This document shows positions 38,688 through 49,368 of a DNA stretch of 64,000 nt, one piece after another. Below the pieces are notes generated by a model, which was given only the letters and a program-made list of their open reading frames with translations, was not told the DNA's origin and searched no databases. This stretch comes from Cycas panzhihuaensis (taxonomy: Eukaryota; Cycadophyta): NCBI GenBank assembly GCA_023213395.1, contig CM041465.1, positions 97,657,741 through 97,721,740 of the forward strand, written 5' to 3'. Each line of letters starts with the position of its first letter. The stretch's first letter is position 1. The translations under genes were made by a program, and so were the position numbers.

Positions 38688-41600
38688 GTGCATAGGCAGG
38701 ACTTGCATGTGATGATTCTCGCATCGCTTACAAGGCCTGCCATCATTGTTAGAAGAGCCCTCGTATCATTCCTTCCTGCATCGGATCCTGATCCAATCAT
38801 GGAGGGATCTCTTTTAGATTGGGCATATTATGCTTATGTGTCTGATTCCTTAGAGCCACCTACTTCCTTCCAAGGGTCTATGCAAGGAAGTGAAGATCCT
38901 ATTTATTATCTGGGTGACCAACCACACCCCCAATCTCACCATTCCTCTACTCACGGAGTAGAACCTTCATCTCCTTTAGAGTTTTGCCACCCCCATGGCA
39001 ATTCTCATGAGGATCATCCTGTGGGGTCCACTTTGTATGAGGCTCCTTATACCTCCTATGATCAGGTAGATACCCCTCTCGCTGATGTAGTAAAAGCCTT
39101 GAGCTAATGTTTTCAAGCCACCCATCTCTAACCACAACCAAAGTAGTTTGAGAATATCTTGTGAAGCATTGTGCCCCCTTCTTCTATATCTCCTTCACCT
39201 CACTCATCTTGTTCAGCTACTTTACCCATGATGATCCTGCCTTTTACCTCTTCTTCTTCTCCCCATGGTGTATACTCCTTGGGGACCACTCAGGGCATGT
39301 CATCTTCCCAACTCAGGCTGAGCATACCGCTGACTAGTCAAACCACTAGTCCTCCTCCCACCATTATCTATCTACCTACTAGACCTTGGGGATCCACATA
39401 TCCCCCTACTTTGAGTCATGTGGGGTCTATCCCTACATAATCCCAATACCAACCTAAGGATCCTTCTCTCTACCTACCTCTTGGTTACACTGCTCAACTA
39501 TGGGGACATGGTAAAGGGAACTCCTTACCTACTCATGGGATGGACCCTCTGCATTCTTATAGGGTCTCGCCACCCACGGGTGGCCTATATGGGTAGAATC
39601 TGATTCCTCTCACCTCCTTTCTGCCATCTTGTATGGCACCTTACATCATGCCTTTACAAGGAGGTCTACCTTCTTCCCAAGGCTCATTCCTTTAAGCTCC
39701 TTTCCAACAAGGAATGCTCTCTTTAAGAGGGATGGGTACGTCATACCTATCCGCTCCTATGTAGGTTTCTTTGAATGTGGGATTCATGCATCCTCACTAA
39801 GAGGTAGGAGGACAACATTCCCTTTCGAACTAAACCCTTTAAGGAGGATTTGGGTAAACCTACCCCCTATCATTTCCAGCCTCTGTTGACCCTATGGTCC
39901 AGTTGAGGGTATGTCCCTTTATGGACTATCAGTCAACCCCATTATTTATTGAGGCGTTAAGAACTAACTTACTGCCTCACCCCCATGAAGTCCCCAAATT
40001 TGATGGGAATTTGTTGCAAGACCTAGCAGAGCATATTCATAGCTTCTCTATAGCATGCATTGACTACTAGGCCTATGACCACATCCTCATGAAACTATTT
40101 CCATGGTCTCTTCAAGGCGATGCCCTCAAGTGGTTTTATCACCTACCTACACATTCTATCTTCTCATTCCCATAGCTCATAGATGAGTTCATCAACTACT
40201 TTAACATGGCTTGCCCATTTGAGAGTGGAATGAAATCCCTTATGTCACTTAAACAAGGTCATGATGAGATGAATCATAACTTTGTGTAGCGTTTCCATGA
40301 CCACCTTCATTCCACTAAGGCTACTTTGCCTGAGGAGATGAAGAGGGACCTTTTTATCAATGCCCTTCACCCAGAAGTCCATGTAAAAGTCCTTAAGATG
40401 GGGGTGACTACGTGTGACTCTACCATAGTGAAGTGCTTGGCACTTGAGGCCATTGAGATCCAAGCTAGACTCAAGAAGCCTCTAAAGTCCTCATAGCAAC
40501 ATAAGGCACCACCACCATCAAAAGAAACCAAAACTCAACAACCCACTAGGTCTTCTTCCTATTCTACTGAGAAGACTTTAGACCCTCTTACTTCAGCTAT
40601 ACATTCATTTGAACGTACTATGAAGGAGCTAAAGCTTCAAGCTCCTTCATCTCCCATGCCTAACAAGCTAGTTCACTAGGATTCCCAAGCTGCTCCTTCT
40701 AGGAGTGGTAACACCCAGTCCTCTCAAGTGAGGAAACCTGACTCCTCCCTTGAGAAGAAGTGGTGCTCCATCCATGGGGAGTGCTCTCATGATGATTTAT
40801 GATGTCAGACATAGCATCCTAAGGCTACCCCATAATGCGACTCTTCCCCCAAATGGGCATCTAGGCACAACTTAGACCAACTCGTTCATAGAGATCCCTT
40901 CACCAAACATAGGGAATGTGATCGCAACCCCCAGTAAAAGAACAACTCGAACTGAGGGAGGTCTCCAAACCCTCACCCTTCATAACCCAAAGGGAAGGGT
41001 ACGAAGAGTTCGTCCTCTTCCTTGGGTTCCCCTAACCAACATATCCCTTTAGCTTTGCAATCCTGAAATAAGGGAAAGAAGGTCATTCAGAGGCTTGAGA
41101 CTACCCCATTGTATGCTTTAACTCATTCTCAAGTGATCAAAGAGCTGAATGGTGCCTCTTCATCCACATCTCATCTTGATCCTCTTCCAGAAATTGCTCT
41201 TCTAGAAGCCCTTGCACTTCCCAAGACTGTTCCCATGCATCCTGGCCATTATGATTTTTGAAGGGCTCTTCCCTAACTTACTGCTAAGGGGAAGTCCTTC
41301 TCTATTATTGATGAGCTCCATACCGTCATTGTAGGGATGTCCTTGATGGATGTCTTGAGAAGTTGTCATAAGCAATGCACTCTTCTTCTTAAAGCTCTTA
41401 GCCAATAAGATGCTTCCATCCATGTAGTAGGCACCATCTCCCATGGATGACTTGTCATCTCATTCGATCCTCGTGATCTCCTATCTCCCAGTGAATGGGA
41501 GAAGCTTTTGTATTATCCATTCATCATTACCGTTGACACTCCTAATTTTATCATAAAGAGGACCATCGTAGATAATGGCTCCTTGGTTAATGATATACCT

Positions 41601-42131
41601 GCATGCATGCTCAAGGAGCTGGGCATAGTAGCTCTTGAGTCTGTCCCTTAGAAATGCCAAGGGTATGATGGGACTGAGAAGTCCCACTTAGGGATAGTCT
41701 CTCTTTCCCTCACCTTAGGAGGGAAGATTGTTTCTATCAAAGTTGTTGTACTCGATATCAATATGGAGTACAACCTCTTGTTGGGCTGACTATGGCTTGA
41801 CCAAATGGGAGTAATCTACTCCTCGCATTGGGGGCAACTTAAATTTGTCCATGAAGGATGAGTTAAGGTTGTCGCACATGAGCCTATGCCATCTCACACT
41901 TCTTATCTAGCCTATTGGGATGTCTTCGATAATTAAGATAGTGATCTTGAGGAGGTTATTCCTTCCGTGGGGCCTTTGTTTCAGGAGACTAACCTTCATC
42001 AGTCAGAACCTATACCTTGTCATGAGCCAAACCTAGTCAGGTTTACTCCTATTGGTGTAGGTAGTTATGACTACTTAGCTATTATGGGTGATTCTGAGTC
42101 AGATAGTGAGGGTTATGAGCCCCCTCCTTGA
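38688..42131 (+). pseudogene. gag-pro: Element B gag-protease
   Basis: A single frame of about 1148 codons with no frameshift but several dozen stops, most at plausible former Gln or Arg codons. N-terminal (38688-39900) is a Pro/Ser/His/Tyr-rich region with open stretches at 38688-39107 and 39171-39440. Gag core (about 39960-40500) contains VPKFDGN, LQGDALKWFYHLPTHSI, MKRDLFINALHPEV and LALEAIEIQARL. A knuckle of form C-x2-H-x4-H-x4-C (WCSIHGECSHDD) lies near 40765. Protease near 41565-41800 has VDNGS with its Asp, CQGYDGTEKS and YNLLLG. An acidic tail (GDSESDSEGYEPPP) ends with TGA at 42129. It would bind and pack RNA and process the polyprotein. Pol does not follow. Confidence 0.9.
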
Positions 42132-42149
42132 TGTGTCACCATGGTTTCA

Positions 42150-43440
42150 CGTGCACCTAGGGGATATCTTGATCATATATTCCTTCTCCTCTTTATTCTA
42201 CATTGGCTCTTAAGTCGTTGGTTCTAAACCAACCACTCCTTTCACCTTCTCGCCCTTCCCAAGTAGTTGCACATAGGTGTCCACATCGATGAGCCACTCA
42301 TAAAGGCGCTTCTTCTTCATACTCTAGATCCTCACCTAGGACTAGAGCCACTCCTACTCAAACACAACCTTGCCATGTGATTTGTCACATGTCAGGTCCG
42401 TCGCACTCATCTAGTTCTGACCATAACCAATTTACTTGTAGGCTTAGCTACACAAGTCCAACCCTTCATCACCTATCTCTAATCCTACGTGTGACTACCC
42501 CTATCCCTGTGTCATCTAGGCACACTTCCTTCTCTCTTTGCACTCTAAAATGAGCCTAAACTACCATCCTAGGTGTGTCCCCATTCCCCCTAGCCACAGG
42601 TGGAATGGCAGATTAGGGTGGCCTTTCCTACCTCTTTCGGGTTTCCCTTGCAGAACCCCTTATCCCTCTTTCCTTTATAGGGGGGCCCGTCTTCCTAATT
42701 GGGTGTATTATCTCTATTGCCCCTGGGCTTGGGTATATTCCCCAACTAAGATAACGTATGGGAGTATTGTCACTCCCTTCTTGCTAGCGTTTCCTTTGCA
42801 TATCCCGCTATGCTCCTATATGGACATGTATACCACCCTATTTCCTAGCCTCACATATGTCTATTGCTATTGCTCATGGTGACCCTATGTGCGTCTGCTA
42901 GGAATATGGCCATGTATGAAAGGAAGTATGTGTAGCTCAAATAATCCTTTATCACAAACCATATGGTAATTAATCAAAAAACATCATAACATATAGCTCC
43001 TCGTGCATCTGTGCACCCTCATACATATACATATATACATATAAAAGCAAATATACAACATCCATCATCATGTATCATCACACACATCAGCATATATCAA
43101 ATAGGGTGCCAATGGCCCTATCTATATATACAAAATCATCATGTGTCATATCATATAAATGGTATGGTACATCATCTGTGGGAAGCTAAAATCCTTACAG
43201 GGAGGAGTACAATCATATGGCAATATATGGTGACTCCCTGGAGGTCCAGTGCTTTCCCATATCAAATGAAAAACTACTACATCTTACTCTCTAGTGCTAC
43301 CCTGCTCTTTAGACATCATCTCCTGGTCTATGTGATCCCTCTCTTGGGGACCACATGCCTCCCAAACTCCTCCTACATCTATGGGAGCTCCCTGCCTCAC
43401 TCCCCTCATCCTAAGGCCTCCTTAGGGTCGTCATCATCAT
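42150..43440 (+). other. Unassigned segment of element B between protease and PMD-like relic
   Basis: This is where RT would be expected. Plus-strand frames give only short Pro/Leu/Ser-rich open frames (42538-42882, 43011-43568) with no RT, RNase H or integrase motif, and I see none on the minus strand. Around 42950-43100 the sequence turns AT-rich with short atac repeats, like an intron or intergenic piece brought in with the antisense gene. It appears to mark the junction where pol was replaced. Confidence 0.4.
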
Positions 43441-45200
43441 GTGGGTATAAGTCCTACTCCTTGATGACCTCCATGCCATCTGACCTACTAGCTGATTGTA
43501 TCAGGCTTAGATACGATCCCTCTCACCCTCCACTCCTTAGAGCCACTCCTGTAGCACCGCTATCCTAATGTAACTCTCTACATCACCACCTGCTCCTCCC
43601 TGAGCCTCTAGAGCCTGGACTTGGCCTTATAGTGCATCTCTCTTCACCCTGGTCATATCCAACTCTCCCTGCAGTCGTCCTACCCTTGCCTTGTGCTCTT
43701 GGGACTCCATCACCCACACATCTCTAGCCCTAACTAAAGGGGTGAATGCTGCTGTGTGGTCCCCTACCGAACGTGGCTCCTCTCCTACCTAGATAGGAGG
43801 TTGTCCCTCTATGTAGACTTAGGGAAATATCTCTCGGACTACCACCTCAACCAACCTCCTGATGCCCACCACTCCTGCAAATCCAATATGCCATGTGTTA
43901 GTATATATATCCATAAGTACACCAAATAAATCAAATAAAAGCACAACAGCTAGATATCTAATGATCGAAAGATGATGGATAAGGGTAGTGTCCCACCTGC
44001 TAGAACTGTCAGCTCCTTGACTCAGATGATCATCTCCTCCTTGGGTCCTCCACCCACTATTGGTATCTCCTCCTCCTTTGGTACCACCTCTCTAACTGCC
44101 TAGCCTACCGAGGAATCTCCACCCTTTGTTACTGGTGCTACCATTGCCCAGACTCTCCCTACTATCCTTAGGTTTTGGACTGGCATCTAGGAAGCTCCAC
44201 CTCTCCCTGCAGTCCCTGACAGACTTGCCTCTACTCCTGTGGCTCTTGATGGCCCTGCCTCCACTCCTGTGGTCCCTGATGGACCTGCCTCTTCACCTTT
44301 TACTCTCGATGGGTTGGCCCCATCGCCTCCGTCACCTCCATCACCATCGTCTCCCTCACTAAGGACACCTCCTGCTCCTCCTGCCTCATCATCACTATCC
44401 TACCACACCCCTCTATATAGATCTGATGTGTAGTCAGTCATGGTGAGGAGGTCTAGTGATGTAGCCTCCACTGAGCACCTGATGTGTGGCTGGTTCTTAG
44501 TTCCCCTAAACTGAGTCTACCACTTATAGACCATAGGATCCCATGCTAAGATCAAGTGGGGCCCTCCTAGTAGTGCCACTACTCCAAAGTGATCGAAGAA
44601 CTAGTACTGCAACAATGTGCTATATGACAATCCTCCTCTCCCTGCTACCCTGATGGCATCCAACATCATAACTAAGTTCACCGCTATCAGTGTGGCCTAG
44701 TCCAACCTCTCCCTGGCCTCAAATCTCCTCAATGTATCCATCCATTTGCCAGGTATGTCCCTCTAATTCTACTTTTGGGATATCCAAAATAGAATGCATA
44801 AAGTAATCAATTTCCTCACATGAGGAATCTAAGACATAATCATACTCTAGACCAGTATAGCTCTCTTCTCCTACCGATCTTAACCTATAAAGTAGGTCAC
44901 CACCTCTCTATGTGCAGACTAGGCAGTGCGCCTAGTGACATTAGTGCTCTAGTTGATGGTACTCCTAGGATCCTCCTAACGTCTCTTAGTGTGATTGTAA
45001 CATCTACCACTTGGGGGAGATAGAACATATGCCTCTATCGATCTAAGTGTGAGACTATATCCATTAGGAGGTGCTGGTTTGACATATACTACGGTGTCTG
45101 AATGGCCTTCAATAAGCCGCATCTCCTTAGCACTCATTGATCTCCATAAGTCATCATCTCAATGAAGCTAAGCATGGCAATCCCTATGTTTTCACAATTG
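43440..45200 (-). pseudogene. Plant-mobile-domain-like (PMD) protein relic, antisense in element B
   Basis: Minus-strand reading. Near 45000-45110 comes GLLKAIQTP-YMSNQHLLMDIV. At about 44952-45035 comes HMFYLPQ-VDVTITLRDVRRILGVPS, the N-terminal core pattern of plant mobile domain (aminotransferase-like PMD) proteins. After a frameshift near 44760 come LRRFEARERLD, LSYSTLLQY-FFDHFG and PMVYKW-TQFRGT, matching the LLQ-W-ERF-type part of the domain. An acidic Gly-rich linker with 30-bp repeats follows (about 44200-44400), then a coiled coil near 43560-43720 (ESQEHKARVGRLQGELDMT, VQALEAQ, GVEGERDRI). PMD proteins such as MAIN and MAIL1 act in plant nuclei, and PMDs also occur in transposons. 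Stops are TAG at Trp/Gln-like positions. The call is by motif, without a profile search. Confidence 0.68.
44203..44316 (-). repeat. 30-bp tandem repeat encoding an acidic linker
   Basis: Three clear units (44227-44256, 44257-44286, 44287-44316) and a partial one before them. On the minus strand they encode repeats of the type EAGPSGTTGV within the PMD-like relic. The period is a multiple of three, so the frame is kept. Confidence 0.8.
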
Positions 45201-45396
45201 TCCACTACGATAATTGCCTGCAAAACACCTAAGACACAGTTAAAACCTATCTAAACCAACTTGTTGGCCTTCAGAACTACCTCTCACTCCCCCAGGATTG
45301 AGATCTGGCTCTCCTTCAGGCCATCTTTTATGTTTTTAGCTAGTTTCCCTTTGCATCATACTAAACTCCCCTGTATCGCAAAGTTTAGCATGGGGC

Positions 45397-45460
45397 CCAC
45401 TGAGATTTTATCCAAATCTCAGTGGCCCTGTGGTAAAGATCGCGACACCACAATCTTTAC
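45397..45460 (+). other. Two adjacent perfect inverted repeats (hairpins)
   Basis: First: ccactgagattt (45397-45408), loop tatcc, and its exact complement at 45414-45425; the stem extends by GGG/CCC after a one-base bulge. Second: gtaaagat (45433-45440), 12-base loop, and its exact complement at 45453-45460. They lie between the PMD-like relic and the RNase H in element B. A perfect 12-bp stem in such decayed DNA suggests recency or constraint. No mobile-element terminus is evident. Confidence 0.85.
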
Positions 45461-46401
45461 TGTGGTGCCAATGTCGCCCCCCAAAAATAGAGGGTTTCTA
45501 GACCAAAAAATAAATATTTTATCTAGGTGGACTGCACTTAGGGCCGTCAGGACTAGGGCGTCCTAACGCCTCGGTCCTGCCTCTCGCTGGGTCTAATTCA
45601 GACTCCAAGAGATTGTTATTTTCCCTTAAAGGGGCCAAAACTACATTAAAAATTATTAAAAAGGTACAAAATTTAAATGATAAAATGGGTTTGGGTACGA
45701 GTAATCCACTCATTGGATTTGGTCTTACTACTGCCATCTTGTCTTCCTAGTGCCACTAGCTGTCAGGGTGGTGCTCAGCTATGTAAGGGGAAGGGCTTTA
45801 ATTTATTCGTGAGCCCATGAAAATGAATTCTATTTTCATCAAGTTTCCTTTATATAGGTGGGGTCCTGATGGGTACTTCTCCTATTTCTCTTATCACAAT
45901 AGCCCTTAAGACCATCTCCTTTATGTGATCACCTTTACCTTTTGGGTCCATCTCCAGTTTTGCCCCCGTGGCCTTCTTTTTCTTTGAACCTACTAGGTGC
46001 ATTTATGACACCTTTTCCTTGGCCTTGTGAGGCCCCTTCTATCTCTTTTTATGTGCCACCTCCATACATGCTTGAGTTTATACTCGTTTAACTCATTTCG
46101 CCATCTTAGATTCGTTTTTGCTGCCCATTTGCACCTTTGGGTTTTCTAAAGGAAGTGTCCCCCTTGTTTGGGATTGTATTTTTCCTTTGGTACCCTAAAG
46201 GAGCCTTTTCACTATTGGTTCTTTCCTGTCTACTGGTTGGCCCTCTTTGCATTTAGGTAGCCTCGTCCTTGGGTCTTCCTACCTTTTGTGGCCTCTATTG
46301 ACAGCCATTTAGGTCTCTCATGATGGTTTCCTACTATTGAGTCCTCTTTACTTACTAATCCTATCAGCACTTTCTCTCTATCGAGATCCCAATTTTTTTC
46401 T

Positions 46402-46800
46402 ATGGAATTACTCATTTTCATCGATGGTGGAAGTCATGGAAACCCTAGCCCTTCTTCCACTACGTGGATTCTCTATGACCCTTCGAGACACGACTTCATG
46501 TGCTCCAGGATCTTCCTTCCTAAAGCCAACAATAATGAAGCTGAGTACACAACTGTTATTGAGGCCCTTACTGATGCACTTCGCTTCCACCATGGACCCA
46601 TCATTCTCCTTTGCGACTCTCAGGTTATGGTGTCTTATCTCACCTAAGTCTACCAGGTGTGGTACCCATGCTTGAGGGCCCTTACCTCGACTGCCAGATC
46701 CTTATTGGCTTATTTCTCATCTATTGACATTTGACACATCCCATGAGCTCTCAACGCCAAGGTGGATAACTTAGTTCATCTTATCCTTGAGCATCGCCTT
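46402..46800 (+). pseudogene. Additional RNase H of element B (archaeal/bacterial-like type)
   Basis: Open from ATG at 46402 to 46647, then continuing past TAG to about 46800. It reads FIDGGSHGNPSPSSTTW, then LPKANNNEAEYTTVIEALTDAL, then LLCDSQVMVSYLT, then HIP-ALNAKVDNLVHLILE. All four acidic positions of RNase HI are present: D in DGGS, E in NEAEY, D in CDSQ and D in KVDNL. The GNP and NNEAEY wording is typical of the extra 'aRNH' domain known in Tat-lineage elements, distinct from the RT-linked RNase H. It would remove RNA from RNA-DNA hybrids. Here it stands without RT, just upstream of the 3' LTR. Confidence 0.85.
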
Positions 46801-47310
46801 CCTCTCCTTAGTGACCTACCTTGAGAGACTTGTCTAGTCACCCATGTACCCAAGTCTTGAGTCATCTTACACTTTACATTGTGATCCATTTATACCTCTA
46901 AAAATTAGCTACTAATGAGGTTAAACTATGATGACCACCAGGTTTGTTCTCTTCACTCTACTTTTAGCATCTTAGCATATAGCTCTCACTATTCTTGATT
47001 TATTTCTATACATAGCTTTGTTCATGACATCTATCTAGTCTTAGGTGTGGTCATCACCACCCTTCCACCCTACTCATACAATGGGGGCATCTTGCTCGTT
47101 TGCTACCTTTACCTATGGTCTATGCCATGACACATAGGTAGCCTCTATGTTGTCTCACCCTTGACTTTACAACCATGCATTCTGCCACGACACTTGTTAT
47201 TACCCTTGGGTTGCACCATTACTATGATTTACATATATATATATATGCTACTGACATTGTGTTGCTAGCATTCACCATCGCGTCATGCCTTCGAGGTGTG
47301 AGGCTCTGCT

Positions 47311-47323
47311 GCCAAGGGGGTAG
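47311..47323 (+). other. Element B polypurine tract
   Basis: gccaagggggtag abuts the 3' LTR. Counterparts accaagaggccag and accaaggatcaag precede LTR1 and LTR2. Confidence 0.7.
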
Positions 47324-48040
47324 TATTTCCCAGCTCCTAGGAATGGGTTCTTGGCAAGTCAACTTAGGTAAGTACAAGCATGCTTCTATCCCTTACCTTT
47401 ATTACTTCTCTAGAAAGGTAAATATAAGCATCATTTTATTGCATAACTGACTATCATATTTGAGTGATCATTGACACCTGTTGCTTGATCATACTACATG
47501 TTACTCTTTTAGCCTATGACGATCAGTGGGACATACATGTCCATGGCATCCCACAACCCTCCTATGCACCTCTACATTGTCCTAAGCACCACTCAACTTA
47601 TGTGATCCATCACATCCCTTGCCATATCACAACCCTTAACACCCCACTGAGTGTGATTGGTTTATCCTTATGCTAGTTATCAATTTCTTGGGAGGCCTGC
47701 CACTTTGGCACCCCATCTAGTTTAGGTCATCTTCCCTATTTGACTATCCCTAACCATCTAGACAGAGGGTCAACCCTCCTAAGCCTGGGTTACCCCCCTC
47801 TTAAGGCTCCCAGGCATCCTCCTTTTGTCCTTTTTTGGTCTCTATCACTGCACCATATTAAATGTCATAGTACTATAGTAAACTTCATGGTACTGTGATG
47901 TTTGCCACAGGATGATTGTCATAAGATGTTTTTTAAAATCTACTGTGGAAAATTTTACTTTTTTTATGAAATTACCATGTGGCTTCGACACCTCTTGAGC
48001 CTTACCTTAACCCTAATCATCCACTCAGCCTAGGGTTAGG

Positions 48041-48046
48041 TATAAA
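48041..48046 (+). promoter_or_regulatory. TATA box of element B 3' LTR
   Basis: tataaa, 717 bp into the LTR, in the same context as the one at 36317 (ggtataaat followed by cccaaaataacctc). Confidence 0.6.
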
Positions 48047-49092
48047 TCCCAAAATAACCTCATTTTCCTCCTCTTCTTCCACCTTCCTTTCTCTCTTCTC
48101 TCTCTTTCATAGGAGTTTTCTACAAGAGTGCCATGCTATGTTCAAGTTCCCTGTGTTCCAGCCTAAGGTTTGCCCATTGTAGCTCTGATCTGTGGTAGTA
48201 GGCTCACCAATTAATATCTCCAAGTAAGGATTCATGCCCAAGTTTTACCTCCATGCCCTTCCTACAACTTCTAGTAAGTTTTTTTCCATTGCAGTACCTT
48301 CTTAAGGATACCCTGTAAGCATACTAGATATGCCATTTTCTACTATTTTCAGGGGCACCCTTTCCTCCTACATAGCCCAATAGATATTTTTCCATTGTTG
48401 TTCCATATCTTTCCTTTGGTTTGTCTTGTAAAAGATTAGATCTTTGAGCACATCATTCCTTTCAATGCTTTTTGCTATATACAAGGGGCATTCCTCTCTT
48501 TCCTATAAAGAGTGAGAGAAAGAAGCCAAGGTAGGTTCCGTACTGACTAGGCCTGCTCCTCGAGGGCAACCCCCTTCTCCTCTTTCCTCTCCTTCACTTG
48601 TGCCTCTCTTGGGTCACCAGGGAGTCTTCAGAATTTGGCCTGCACTGGATATCAGTATATGCATCCCTTACTGCATTGTTTCTAGGCCTACACACCTCTC
48701 TTGAGTAGATTTACCAGCCCCAAATGGTGTCCCTATTCATCATGGGTCCTGGTTTAGCCAACATTGTAATTTACTGCACGTAGCACATTTGCAACACAGG
48801 CAACTTTCACAAACCTCATAATGTTTGTTTCCTTTACTGTCCACTGCTAATAGGCTATCCTAATATGTTGTACCCTATGTCTAAGGGCAGTTTGGAGGTG
48901 CACTTGTTGGAGGGTTATCCATTCTAAGGCTAACTTCCCCTTGCCTTGGCTTATGTTATTGGTTTTCTTGGGAGATTGTAGAGTTACTTTTTGTGGAAGA
49001 TTACCTAACTTAAAACATTCTAACTTGCAACATTTTAGCATTTTACTTTTGCTTAAGTATACATATATTGCCTTTGTACCCTAGTAGCCCCT

Positions 49093-49368
49093 TTGAAAAT
49101 GGCAAGGAACTTTGTGATTATAGGTTTACTATGCCATTTGTGGAGAAAGGTAAACGACGACAATCCAGGTGCGTTCTTTGGCCCCCTTTCCTTTGGTTGT
49201 TCTACCCTTTACATAGTTCTTTTTTCCTTTGCATTTTCTTGCTCCTTTCCCTTTGTTTTTAGGGGAGTTAAGGAAACCCCTACACTGCTCATGCTATGGG
49301 AGAAGGGAAAAGGGGAAGTAGGCATAGCACAAGGTGAAGATTGCATTTCAGTTGCATCATTCTTCTAG
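49093..49368 (+). other. 91-codon open frame inside element B 3' LTR
   Basis: Counterpart of the frame at 37421-37696, same start, length and end (M-MARNFVIIGLL to VASFF). About 71 of 91 residues match. See that entry for interpretation; no function is assigned. Confidence 0.3.

Noticed and set aside
5152-42131. Alternative genetic code with TAG/TAA read as glutamine
   Set aside because: Stops also fall at Trp and Arg positions, all three stop codons occur, and the same elements have lost catalytic residues by G-to-A changes and carry frameshifts. Deamination decay in plant retrotransposons explains this better.
42538-43568. Open frames of 114 and 185 codons as captured host genes
   Set aside because: Low-complexity Pro/Leu/Ser/His composition and no recognisable domain; part of the second overlaps the antisense coiled-coil region.
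44126-44433. Plus-strand Leu/Pro-rich open frames
   Set aside because: Antisense shadows of the 30-bp repeat and acidic linker of the minus-strand PMD-like relic.
45397-45460. Helitron 3' terminus
   Set aside because: The hairpins are not followed by a CTRR end at the expected distance, and no matching TC start was found.
46408-46593. Minus-strand 61-codon frame
   Set aside because: Antisense shadow of the RNase H of element B.
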